A stretch of DNA of 64,000 nucleotides from Flavobacterium aestivum (GTDB lineage Bacteria > Bacteroidota > Bacteroidia > Flavobacteriales > Flavobacteriaceae), in contig NZ_CP113977.2 in NCBI RefSeq assembly GCF_026870175.2, positions 806,001-870,000 on the forward strand, given 5' to 3'. Position 1 is the stretch's first letter. Each line of letters opens with the position of its first letter. Under the pieces are notes generated by a model, which worked only from the letters and a program-made list of their open reading frames with translations, was not told where the DNA came from and did not search any database. The position numbers and the translations under genes are program-made. Below are positions 53,571-61,381 of the stretch, in pieces.

Positions 53571-54367
53571 TGAATCAATTTCTGATAAGAGTGCTTTTTG
53601 TTTTAATGATTTGCTTCACGAGTTCCTTAACACTCGTGTCGTGTAAGTCAAAAGCAGTAGCTGTAAAAGAAAATACTAATTTAAATCATTTGACTGCAGA
53701 TCGAATTGTAAAGAATTACTATAATAATAAAAGTGATTTTTCAACATTATATATTAAATCAAATGTAAAATATAGTGACGAGAAACAAACTCAAAATGTA
53801 ACTGCCGAAATCAAAATCAAGAACAACGAACAGATTCTGATTAGTATTCGGTTTCTAGGAATAACAATGGCCAAAGCCCTGATTACTCCAACAGCAGTAA
53901 GCTATTATGAGAAAATAAGCGGAAGTTATTTTGAAGGTGATTTTAGTACACTAAGTGAGTGGTTGGGAACTGATTTAGATTATAAAAAGATTCAAAACAT
54001 GCTGATTGGCCAAGCTATGGATGATTTAACGAAAGGAGAATATCAAGATTCATTGGTAGATCAAACATACCGTTTAGAAGACATTTCTAATAAAGAGACC
54101 AAAAAATATTTCTTTTTTGATACTCAAAAATTCCTGCTCAATAAGCAAGAGATTACTCAAACTGCTAAAAACAGAATGATTCAGGTTTCATATTCTGATT
54201 CTAAGCTGTATAATGAATCCATGTTTCCTTCAAATGTTGTAATCAATGCCATTCAAGATAAAGGGAAAACGGAAATAAATTTAGGATACAATGCCATAAC
54301 CATAAATGAAGAACTTTCTTTCCCATATAGCGTTCCAAATGGTTATAAAAGAATTTTAATTAAGTAA
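53570..54367 (+). CDS. DUF4292 lipoprotein
   Basis: 265 residues. A lipoprotein signal (residues 1-26, lipobox VSC before KSKAVAV) is followed by a beta-rich domain (TADRIVKNYYNNKSDFSTLYIKS, ILISIRFLGITMAKALITP) that resembles LolA/LolB-type half-barrels and matches DUF4292. It may carry or insert lipids or lipoproteins in the outer membrane; this is inference from the fold. It is translationally coupled to the TPR gene. Confidence 0.8.
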   Translation: MNQFLIRVLFVLMICFTSSLTLVSCKSKAVAVKENTNLNHLTADRIVKNYYNNKSDFSTLYIKSNVKYSDEKQTQNVTAEIKIKNNEQILISIRFLGITMAKALITPTAVSYYEKISGSYFEGDFSTLSEWLGTDLDYKKIQNMLIGQAMDDLTKGEYQDSLVDQTYRLEDISNKETKKYFFFDTQKFLLNKQEITQTAKNRMIQVSYSDSKLYNESMFPSNVVINAIQDKGKTEINLGYNAITINEELSFPYSVPNGYKRILIK

Positions 54368-54392
54368 ATTTGAACAAATTCAATTTTTTAAG

Positions 54393-55637
54393 ATGCCTAG
54401 ATTTATTTTAAGCCTAATTTTTTTAACTATGACCTCAGTAATGTGGGGCCAGGAATCGCAACAGGAGAAATTAGAAAAGCGTAAAGCCGAAATTCAACAA
54501 GAGATTTTGGCTAATGAAAAGTTATTGCAAACGGTAAAGAAAAAAGAAAAATCTGCCGTTAATGTGGTTGTTTTGCAGAATAATAAAATAAAATTAAAAG
54601 AAAAGCTGATTAATACTACGGAGAAACAGGCTAGGATTCTAAGCAATGACATGTATATTAATCAGTTGAAAATTAATAAACTGAATAGGGAGTTGGTTGT
54701 GCTCAAAGAAGATTATGCAAAGATGATTGTGAAATCATACAAAAGTAGATCGGAACAAAGTAGAGCCATGTTTTTATTGTCATCCGAGAATTTTTTGCAG
54801 GCATATAAAAGAGCTCAGTATATGAAACAATATACAAGTTTCAGAAAGATGCAAGGAGAAGAAATCAAATCAAAAACAGATGAGTTACTTGGTTTTAATA
54901 GAAAATTAGACACTCAAAAAGTAGCCAAAAAGAAACTGATAGCCGAAAATAATAAAGAAAAAATGTCTCTTGAAAAAGAGAGAAAAGAGCAAGAAAAGCT
55001 CGTTAACTCGATAAAAAAAGACAAGAAAAAAATTATTGCTAGTATCAAGAAAAAACAGCAGGAGTCCAGAGCTATTGACAGACAGATAGATCGTTTAATT
55101 CGAGAAGCTATTGCAGAGGCCAACAGAAAAGCTGCTAGCGAAAATGCAAAAAACAATCCAAATGCTCCAGTACCAGCCTATACATCATCTAGAATTGTAT
55201 TAACAGCCGAATCCAAAATATTGGCTGATAATTTTAGAGCCAATAAAGGGAAATTGCCTTGGCCAGTAGAAAAAGGTTTTGTGTCATTAGGATATGGAGA
55301 CCAGCCGCATCCGGTTTATCCAAGTTTGGTGATTCACAATAGCGGAATAGAAATCACCACAGATCAAGGGGCAACTGCAAGAGCGGTCTTTGGAGGAGAG
55401 GTGACAAGTGTTATTGTTTTATCACCCGTAAACAAAGCAGTAATGATACAACATGGAGATTGTTTTACGGTGTATCAAAATTTAAGTTCAGTTTTTGTAA
55501 GCAAAGGAGATAAGGTAAACATCAAACAAAGTCTTGGAAAAATTAGAACTAACGGAGAGGGTAAAACCATTTTAAAGTTTACCATTTCTCAAAATACTAC
55601 ATATAATAATCCAGCGTCTTGGTTGTATAATATGTAG
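54393..55637 (+). CDS. EnvC-like murein hydrolase activator with degenerate LytM domain
   Basis: 414 residues. A signal peptide (1-20, ending WGQ) precedes a long charged coiled coil (about 22-245) with the conserved MIVKSYKSRSEQSRAMFLLSS hinge. A C-terminal M23/LytM fold (about 275-414) begins LPWPVEKGFVSLGYGDQPHP. The zinc-binding pattern is eroded: the H-x3-D site reads HNSGIE, and the HxH site reads KFT (ILKFTIS). That fits EnvC-type proteins, which activate amidases instead of cutting peptidoglycan. It is 25 bases after the DUF4292 gene. Confidence 0.85.
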   Translation: MPRFILSLIFLTMTSVMWGQESQQEKLEKRKAEIQQEILANEKLLQTVKKKEKSAVNVVVLQNNKIKLKEKLINTTEKQARILSNDMYINQLKINKLNRELVVLKEDYAKMIVKSYKSRSEQSRAMFLLSSENFLQAYKRAQYMKQYTSFRKMQGEEIKSKTDELLGFNRKLDTQKVAKKKLIAENNKEKMSLEKERKEQEKLVNSIKKDKKKIIASIKKKQQESRAIDRQIDRLIREAIAEANRKAASENAKNNPNAPVPAYTSSRIVLTAESKILADNFRANKGKLPWPVEKGFVSLGYGDQPHPVYPSLVIHNSGIEITTDQGATARAVFGGEVTSVIVLSPVNKAVMIQHGDCFTVYQNLSSVFVSKGDKVNIKQSLGKIRTNGEGKTILKFTISQNTTYNNPASWLYNM

Positions 55638-55654
55638 CCAATTATTCAGGAGAT

Positions 55655-55697
55655 ACAGCACTATCTTATTTTCATAAATAAAATAGTGCTGTTTTTC
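55655..55697 (+). terminator. Terminator between the two EnvC-like genes
   Basis: ACAGCACTAT (55655-55664) pairs with ATAGTGCTGT (55683-55692), followed by five Ts. It isolates the first EnvC-like gene from the second. Confidence 0.75.
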
Positions 55698-55713
55698 TTA
55701 AACTATCATTCAT

Positions 55714-55721
55714 TAAATTTG
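55714..55721 (+). promoter_or_regulatory. -7 box TAAATTTG of the second EnvC-like gene
   Basis: A full TAnnTTTG match 17 bases before the ATG at 55739. Together with the terminator just upstream, it shows that the second copy is separately transcribed. Confidence 0.5.
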
Positions 55722-55738
55722 TACCATATATTTTTAAG

Positions 55739-57169
55739 ATGTCAAAATTTTTTATAAGCCTTATTTTTCTAGTTGTAACTCCAGTTCTTTGGAGCCAAGA
55801 ATCGCAACAAGCAAAATTAGAAGCGCAAAAAGCCAAGATCCAAAAAGAAATTCGGGAAAACGAAACCAAATTGCAAACGGTTAAGAAGCAGGAAAAAACA
55901 GCTAATAAAGCAGTTGATTTGCAAAACAATAAAATCAAGCTAAAGGAAGAATTAATTTCAACTACCGAAAAGCAAACAAAACTTTTGGGAAGTTCTATTG
56001 CAGTAAATCAAACTCATATTGGCAAGTTAGAAAATGAACTTAAATTACTGAAAGAGGATTATGCTAAGATGATTGTTAAGTCATACAAAAGTCGCTCAGA
56101 AGAAAGCCGAGCTATGTTTTTATTATCTTCAGAAAGTTTTCTGCAAGCTTATAAAAGAGCTCAGTATATGAAACAATATACGAATTACAGAAAAATACAA
56201 GGGCAAGAGATACAATCTAAAACCAATGTGCTTTATACATTTAATGCTAAATTAGATCTTCAAAAAAGCACAAAAGAAAAGCTTATTACCGAAAATGAGA
56301 AAGAGCGTTTATCTTTAGAAAAAGAAAAAGAAGAACAATTAAAATTGGTAGAATCGTTAAAGAAAGACAAAAATAAGATTATCGCTGATATCAAGAAAAA
56401 GCAAAAAGAGTCTAAAACGATTGATAAAAAGATAGATAAATTAATTAGAGAAGCCATAGCCGAAGCCAATAGAAAAGCGGCTATAGAAAAAGCAGCCAAA
56501 GAAAAAGCCAAAGCAGATGCCATAGCTAAAGCCAAAGCAATTGAAAGAGCTAAAGCGATCGAAAAGAAGGCAGCGATCGAAAAAGCAAATGCTATTGCAG
56601 CAGCCAAAGCAAAAGCGAATGCAAAACCAATTCCAAAACCAATTCCGGTTCCTAAAGAGGTTGAAAAAGCTATCGCTAAGGAAGAACCAACCAAAGCTCC
56701 TGTAGTAGCAGTTTCTACTACTAAAGTAGATTTGACACCTTACGGAAAAGTGGATTCAGACAATTTTAAATCCAATAGAGGAAAATTACCTTGGCCAGTA
56801 GATAAAGGATATATTTCGCTCGGGTACGGAGATCAAGCACATCCGGTATATAAGACATTGGTAATACACAATAGCGGACTTGAATTTGCAACGGATTCTG
56901 GAGCCAATGCCAGAGCAGTTTTTGCGGGAGTGGTATCTAGTGTTATTATTATTTCACCAGTAAATAAATTGGTAATGTTACAGCATGGAGACTTTTTTAC
57001 CATATATCAAAATCTGAGTTCAGTGAGTGTAAGCAAAGGAGATAAAGTAAGTATAAAACAAAGTTTGGGGAAAATAAAAACCAATGGCGATGGAAAAACA
57101 ATATTAAAATTTGCGATTACCCAGAACACTACTTATACCAATCCTAGAACTTGGCTAGCGGGAAAATAG
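55739..57169 (+). CDS. EnvC-like protein, tandem paralogue with Ala/Lys-rich insert
   Basis: 476 residues, closely similar to the preceding protein along its whole length (shared MIVKSYKSRSEESRAMFLLSS and YMKQYTNYRKIQGQEI regions). It differs by an Ala/Lys/Ile-rich helical insert (about 238-310, including AKAIERAKAIEKKAAIEKAN) and a Pro-rich linker (PIPKPIPVPKE) before the LytM domain. The LytM zinc site is again lost (HNSGLE, ILKFAIT). It is exported (signal 1-20). It probably arose by duplication and then acquired a longer reach. Confidence 0.85.
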   Translation: MSKFFISLIFLVVTPVLWSQESQQAKLEAQKAKIQKEIRENETKLQTVKKQEKTANKAVDLQNNKIKLKEELISTTEKQTKLLGSSIAVNQTHIGKLENELKLLKEDYAKMIVKSYKSRSEESRAMFLLSSESFLQAYKRAQYMKQYTNYRKIQGQEIQSKTNVLYTFNAKLDLQKSTKEKLITENEKERLSLEKEKEEQLKLVESLKKDKNKIIADIKKKQKESKTIDKKIDKLIREAIAEANRKAAIEKAAKEKAKADAIAKAKAIERAKAIEKKAAIEKANAIAAAKAKANAKPIPKPIPVPKEVEKAIAKEEPTKAPVVAVSTTKVDLTPYGKVDSDNFKSNRGKLPWPVDKGYISLGYGDQAHPVYKTLVIHNSGLEFATDSGANARAVFAGVVSSVIIISPVNKLVMLQHGDFFTIYQNLSSVSVSKGDKVSIKQSLGKIKTNGDGKTILKFAITQNTTYTNPRTWLAGK

Positions 57170-57216
57170 AAGAAAAAAATTAATAAAATTTAAACATTCT
57201 TCTAAAAAATAAAAAT

Positions 57217-57224
57217 TACATTTG
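57217..57224 (+). promoter_or_regulatory. -7 box TACATTTG of the BI-1 gene
   Basis: It overlaps the TTG at 57222 that would extend the frame, so the ATG at 57246 is the start. Confidence 0.5.
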
Positions 57225-57245
57225 ATAAAATTAAAATCTGAAAAT

Positions 57246-58007
57246 ATGAATTCGAATAACCCTTTTTTAAATAACAAAACATTTTCAAACGCAGTTTCCA
57301 GAAAAGATGAAGTGCATCAAGCAACGATTATTGATGATAATCAGGATATGACTTTAGCAGGAACAATCAACAGAAGTTTAATTCTTTTTTTATTGCTTAC
57401 TGCATCTGCAACTGTTATTTGGTGGGCCACTTTTAATGGAATAAATCCAATAGTTCCTGCATTTGGAGGTGCTATTGTGGGACTAATTTTAGTAGTAATA
57501 GCAGCTTTCAAACCACAATATTCTCCGTATTTGGCCCCAGGATATGCACTTTTTGAAGGTCTGTTCATAGGTGGAGTATCAGCTATTTTTGAAGTTCAGT
57601 ACCCAGGAATTGTAACACAAGCAGTTGGTGCTACTTTTGTCACTTTTGCAGTTTGTTTAGGGTTGTATAAATATAAAATAGTAAAAGTAACGGAGCAATT
57701 CAAATCTGTAGTTGTGGCAGCTACTCTTGCCATTGCTACTTATTATATAATCTCTTGGTTGTTTTCTATGTTTACAAGTTTTACTCCGGTACATTATGGA
57801 AATTCTATGATGAGTATAGGTATTAGTGCATTTGTAATTGTAATTGCAGCTTTAAACTTGTTCTTGGATTTTGACAGAATAGAAAAAGGAGTAGAACAAA
57901 GAATGCCAAAGTTCATGGAATGGTATGGTGCAATGGGATTAATGATTACACTAGTATGGTTGTATATTGAATTCTTAAGATTGCTTTCTAAACTATCAAA
58001 AAAATAA
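57246..58007 (+). CDS. Bax inhibitor-1 / YccA family membrane protein
   Basis: 253 residues. A hydrophilic N-terminus (MNSNNPFLNNKTFSNAV) precedes seven membrane helices with GYALFEGLFIGGVSAIFE, LFLDFDRIEKGVEQ and the C-terminal MEWYGAMGLMITLVWLYIEFLRLLS, all typical of the YccA/BI-1 family. Bacterial members may act as pH-sensitive ion channels or protease modulators. The start follows from the -7 box placed at the alternative TTG. It ends in a strong terminator. Confidence 0.9.
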   Translation: MNSNNPFLNNKTFSNAVSRKDEVHQATIIDDNQDMTLAGTINRSLILFLLLTASATVIWWATFNGINPIVPAFGGAIVGLILVVIAAFKPQYSPYLAPGYALFEGLFIGGVSAIFEVQYPGIVTQAVGATFVTFAVCLGLYKYKIVKVTEQFKSVVVAATLAIATYYIISWLFSMFTSFTPVHYGNSMMSIGISAFVIVIAALNLFLDFDRIEKGVEQRMPKFMEWYGAMGLMITLVWLYIEFLRLLSKLSKK

Positions 58008-58027
58008 GATTTAAAAACTCTATTATA

Positions 58028-58061
58028 AAAAATACCCTTCTTTTCAGAAGGGTATTTTTTT
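58028..58061 (+). terminator. Terminator of the BI-1 gene
   Basis: AAATACCCTTC (58030-58040) pairs with GAAGGGTATTT (58047-58057), followed by a T tract. Confidence 0.85.
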
Positions 58062-58146
58062 TGAATCAAAAATGATAAAATAAAATGCTTACTTCCTGAT
58101 TAGTTATTTTATAATGGGATAAAAAGGATTGTAGCTATCAAATCAT

Positions 58147-58154
58147 TAAATTTG
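58147..58154 (+). promoter_or_regulatory. -7 box TAAATTTG of hflX
   Basis: A full TAnnTTTG match 17 bases before the ATG at 58172. The nearest TTG lies 15 bases upstream, shorter than the usual spacer. Confidence 0.45.
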
Positions 58155-58171
58155 CATTCTTATTTAAAGAC

Positions 58172-59404
58172 ATGTTAGAAAAAGAAACAATAAATTTCGA
58201 AAAAACGGCTATTGTAGGTATTGTTACCCAAAACCAAAGTGAAGAGAAACTTAATGAATATCTTGACGAATTAGAGTTTTTAACTTTTACCGCAGGAGGT
58301 GAAGTAGTTAAACGATTTTCACAAAAGATGGAACGTCCCAATCCTAAAACTTTTGTAGGAACTGGAAAGTTAGATGAAATTTGTCTTTTTGTAAAAGAGA
58401 ATGATATATCAACATTGATATTCGATGATGAATTATCACCCTCTCAGCAAAAGAATATTTCTAAAATAATTGATTGTAAAATACTAGATAGAACCAATCT
58501 TATACTCGATATTTTTGCCCAAAGAGCCGAAACCTCTTATGCAAGAACCCAAGTAGAATTGGCACAATGCCAATATTTATTACCAAGACTTTCTGGAATG
58601 TGGACACACTTAGAACGTCAAAAAGGGGGTATCGGGATGCGTGGACCTGGAGAAACAGAGATAGAAACCGATAGACGTATCGTGCGTGATCGTATATCGT
58701 TATTGAAAGAGAAGATTAAAGTCATCGATAAGCAAATGGGGGTACAGCGTAGCAATCGTGGTGCTATGGTACGTGTTGCTTTGGTGGGTTATACCAATGT
58801 TGGTAAATCGACTTTGATGAATGCAGTTGGTAAAAGTGACGTATTTGTAGAAAATAAACTTTTTGCAACATTAGACACAACAGTTAGAAAAGTAGTCATT
58901 AAGAACTTACCTTTTTTGTTATCGGATACAGTAGGGTTTATTAGGAAGCTGCCTACACAATTGGTAGACTCGTTCAAGAGTACATTGGATGAAGTTCGTG
59001 AAGCCGATTTGTTGTTGCATGTTGTTGATATTTCGCACCCTGAATTTGAAGATCATATTGAATCAGTAAACCAAACGTTGTTGGATATTAAGGCTAACGA
59101 TAAACCTGTGATAATGGTTTTTAATAAAATTGATGCCTACAAACATTTGACTATTGATGAGGATGATTTAATGACTGAAAAAACACCAAGACATTTCACA
59201 TTAGAGGAATGGAAACAAACTTGGATGCATCGTTTAGGCGAAAGAAAAGCTTTGTTTATATCAGCTAGAGAAAAAGAAAATTTTGAAGATTTTAGAGAAT
59301 GTGTTTACGAAGCCGTTCGACAAATACACATTACCCGTTTTCCTTACAATAATTTTTTATATCCGGATTATAAAGATGCCGAGGAAAAAGAGGAGAATGA
59401 ATAA
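58172..59404 (+). CDS. hflX: GTPase HflX
   Basis: 410 residues. An N-terminal HflX domain with the glycine-rich hinge GGIGMRGPGETEIETDRR precedes a GTPase domain with G1 GYTNVGKST, G3 DTVGF and G4 NKID. HflX splits stalled 70S or 100S ribosomes after stress. The length is normal with a slightly extended acidic C-terminus. Single gene with its own promoter and terminator. Confidence 0.95.
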   Translation: MLEKETINFEKTAIVGIVTQNQSEEKLNEYLDELEFLTFTAGGEVVKRFSQKMERPNPKTFVGTGKLDEICLFVKENDISTLIFDDELSPSQQKNISKIIDCKILDRTNLILDIFAQRAETSYARTQVELAQCQYLLPRLSGMWTHLERQKGGIGMRGPGETEIETDRRIVRDRISLLKEKIKVIDKQMGVQRSNRGAMVRVALVGYTNVGKSTLMNAVGKSDVFVENKLFATLDTTVRKVVIKNLPFLLSDTVGFIRKLPTQLVDSFKSTLDEVREADLLLHVVDISHPEFEDHIESVNQTLLDIKANDKPVIMVFNKIDAYKHLTIDEDDLMTEKTPRHFTLEEWKQTWMHRLGERKALFISAREKENFEDFRECVYEAVRQIHITRFPYNNFLYPDYKDAEEKEENE

Positions 59405-59408
59405 AAAG

Positions 59409-59446
59409 AAAAAGACCTTTTAGTAATTGCTAAAAGGTCTTTTTCT
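59409..59446. terminator. Terminator between hflX and the DUF2480 gene
   Basis: AAAAAGACCTTTTAG (59409-59423) and CTAAAAGGTCTTTTT (59430-59444) are perfect 15-base arms. A-rich and T-rich flanks allow use from both directions. Confidence 0.85.
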
Positions 59447-59471
59447 TTATGTTATTCCCAAAAAAATAATC

Positions 59472-59981
59472 TTATTTTTTTGCCGATTTGTATAGAGGAA
59501 CGGCTGAACAAGCTTCTCCATACATGATACTTTTGGCATAAGGTTGCAGGTATTGTGCAGCCAAAACATAGGCTCGCATAGGAACAGGTTTTCTGGAACA
59601 ACCTTTTATAATAACAGGCTTGTCTTGATAAATACTATAATCAATTTTAGGAAGTAATTCATCATATAAAGCCGAATCTAAATCTTCTAAAGAGCCGTTT
59701 ACAATTTTCTTGGCATAGGGTGCCAAATGCATGGTAACCAAAATAATGGCCCATTTAGGTATAATGGCATCGGTCCCACATGAAACAGTAACGTATTTGT
59801 CTTGGTATTGTGACCAATCCTGATTGTTGAGCTGTTCCCTAAAGTCTTTTTCTTTTAACAAAAAACCATCGAAAAGCCATTGTGAAATATCTATTTGCGC
59901 ACGCCCTCCAACTGGATAATAGTCTTCAAGATCGAAAACTTCCAGAACACTATTCGCTACTTTATTGATTATTTCTTCCAT
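59472..59981 (-). CDS. DUF2480 family protein
   Basis: 169 residues, soluble. It has conserved Cys positions (VSCGTDAIIPKWA, IKGCSRKPVPMRAYV, YGEACSAVPLYK) and the early FDLEDYYP motif, matching the Bacteroidota DUF2480 family, usually encoded beside Fe-S assembly genes. The Cys residues may bind metal or a cluster; this is not established. It is the last gene of the leftward suf-type set. Confidence 0.82.
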   Translation of the reverse strand: MEEIINKVANSVLEVFDLEDYYPVGGRAQIDISQWLFDGFLLKEKDFREQLNNQDWSQYQDKYVTVSCGTDAIIPKWAIILVTMHLAPYAKKIVNGSLEDLDSALYDELLPKIDYSIYQDKPVIIKGCSRKPVPMRAYVLAAQYLQPYAKSIMYGEACSAVPLYKSAKK

Positions 59982-59985
59982 TAAT

Positions 59986-60062
59986 TAAGTCTTAAAGTCT
60001 TAAAGTCTTAAAGACGAAAGGTTACATACTTTATGACTTTCGGCTTTATGACTTTGTGACTT
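59986..60062. repeat. Intergenic element of repeated AAGTCTTA words
   Basis: AAGTCTTA occurs three or four times in a row on the left (59988-60012), answered by TTTATGACTTT and TATGACTTTGTGACTT on the right. It forms a loose inverted repeat between the DUF2480 and MIP18-family genes. Confidence 0.55.
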
Positions 60063-60063
60063 A

Positions 60064-60405
60064 TTACAGCATTCCCAATTCTAATTTTGCCTCTTCACTC
60101 ATTAAATCTTTGCTCCATGGTGGGTCAAAAGTAATTTCTACTTCGGCATCTTTTACATTCTGAATTGATTTTACTTTTTCTTCTACTTCTCTTGGCAAAC
60201 TTTCTGCTACCGGACAGTTTGGAGAAGTAAGGGTCATCAATATTTTTACTTCATAATCAGTATTAACCATTACGTCATAGATTAATCCCAATTCGTAAAT
60301 GTCTACTGGAATCTCCGGATCGTAAATGGTTTTTAATTTTTTTACAATAGATTCTCCTAATTCTGCTGTGTTTATTTCTTGTTCCATTTTTGTATTTGTT
60401 TTCAC
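60064..60405 (-). CDS. MIP18/DUF59 family Fe-S cluster assembly protein
   Basis: Up to 113 residues. The conserved block IYDPEIPVDIYELGLIYDV and TLTSPNCPVAESLPREVEEK, with the reactive Cys, identify the SufT/PaaD-like MIP18 family, which helps place Fe-S clusters into target proteins. Two ATGs are possible. The second (60387, MEQEINTAELGE) matches the family start better, although no promoter box decides. It sits in the suf-type set after sufE. Confidence 0.88.
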   Translation of the reverse strand: MKTNTKMEQEINTAELGESIVKKLKTIYDPEIPVDIYELGLIYDVMVNTDYEVKILMTLTSPNCPVAESLPREVEEKVKSIQNVKDAEVEITFDPPWSKDLMSEEAKLELGML

Positions 60406-60443
60406 CTTTGAGGCGATATTTTAAAAGCAAGGTTTTTTATTTT

Positions 60444-60502
60444 ACCATTAAGATATTAAGTTCATAAAGATGCAAACTTAATTTCCTTAATATCTTAATG
60501 GT
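60444..60502. repeat. Hairpin element with ACCATTAAG-type arms
   Basis: ACCATTAAGATATTAAG (60444-60460) and CTTAATATCTTAATGGT (60486-60502) are perfect 17-base arms, with further CTTAATTTCC words inside. The outer nine bases, and the internal ATTAAG, equal those of the element at 33266-33331, 27 kb away. It follows sufE on the minus strand. Confidence 0.7.
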
Positions 60503-60512
60503 TTAAAATTTT

Positions 60513-60935
60513 TTATTTGTTCTTAGCATCAAATGCCAAAGCGTACATTTTAATATTTTTTATCATCGATACCAAACCATTGGCTCTTGTTGGCGAAAGA
60601 TGTTCTTTTAGACCTATTTCATCAATAAAATCCGTATCTGCATTTAATATATCAATTGCTTTTTGGTTAGAAAATGCACGAATTAAGATAGCGATTATAC
60701 CTTTAGTTAAAATAGCGTCACTATCAGCAGTAAAAACTATCGCATCACCATTTTGTTCTCCTTGTAACCACACTTTAGATTGACATCCTTTAATCAGATT
60801 GTTGTCAGTTTTGAACTCTTCTTTAATTAAAGGAAGATTTTTGCCTAATTCGATGATGTATTCATACCGTTGGATCCAGTCGTCAAACATAGAGAATTCA
60901 TCTATGATTTCGTCTTGTATTTCTTTTATTGTCAT
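60513..60935 (-). CDS. sufE: SufE family cysteine desulfuration protein
   Basis: 140 residues. The active-site loop reads LIKGCQSKVWL, with the sulfur-accepting Cys near residue 51, and the C-terminal LSPTRANGLVSMIKNIK is typical. It takes persulfide sulfur from SufS and passes it to the SufBCD scaffold. It starts inside the last codons of the small secreted protein gene (ATGA overlap), so the two are coupled. Confidence 0.93.
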   Translation of the reverse strand: MTIKEIQDEIIDEFSMFDDWIQRYEYIIELGKNLPLIKEEFKTDNNLIKGCQSKVWLQGEQNGDAIVFTADSDAILTKGIIAILIRAFSNQKAIDILNADTDFIDEIGLKEHLSPTRANGLVSMIKNIKMYALAFDAKNK

Positions 60936-61363
60936 TCTGTTTTATTTGAAAAGGATAGTAGTGTATTTACTAAATTTTTTATTTTCTCGGGAGGAAATCC
61001 ATTATCGAAAGTTTGACTTTCATAGGTTTTACCCTTATATGTTATTATTAAATTAGCCATCGCAGCTCCATCGTGGAAACGTTTTTGAGTAGGTGCTTTC
61101 AAACTCGGAATCTCCTCCAAATTTACTTTTTGAAATTCACGTACTAAAGTATTCCATTGAGCATCTGTAAGCGAATTTGAAACAGGTTTTCCATCTCTTG
61201 TTTTCGTAACGGATACTGTTTTATTTTCGACAACAGTGTTATTATATAATCCTCTTGAATTAGCAGTATACTCAATTTTAGCAGTACTCAAATCCAAATT
61301 ATTTTGACTTTGACAGTTTTTACCAAGTAATAGGGTTAAAAACAAAAGGGATATAATTTTCAT
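60932..61363 (-). CDS. Small exported protein within the suf set
   Basis: 143 residues. A signal peptide (about 1-20, MKIISLLFLTLLLGKNCQSQ) precedes a small alpha/beta domain with VSVTKTRDGKPVSN and AAMANLIITYKGKTYESQTFDNGFPPEKI. The Cys in the signal is not in a good lipobox, so soluble periplasmic export is more likely. I do not recognise a named family. It lies 18 bases after sufS and overlaps sufE by 4 bases, yet it is exported while both neighbours act in the cytoplasm. Confidence 0.7.
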   Translation of the reverse strand: MKIISLLFLTLLLGKNCQSQNNLDLSTAKIEYTANSRGLYNNTVVENKTVSVTKTRDGKPVSNSLTDAQWNTLVREFQKVNLEEIPSLKAPTQKRFHDGAAMANLIITYKGKTYESQTFDNGFPPEKIKNLVNTLLSFSNKTE

Positions 61364-61381
61364 ACTATTTTGGGTTTTGTT

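Noticed and set aside
56260..56694. 144-codon frame on the minus strand inside the second EnvC-like gene
   Set aside because: It is the mirror of Ala/Lys-rich coding sequence (giving Ala/Phe/Ser-rich nonsense), has no promoter, and the plus-strand gene is certain.
60517..60783. Plus-strand frame opposite sufE
   Set aside because: It is the complement of a clear SufE protein and shows no motif or promoter of its own.
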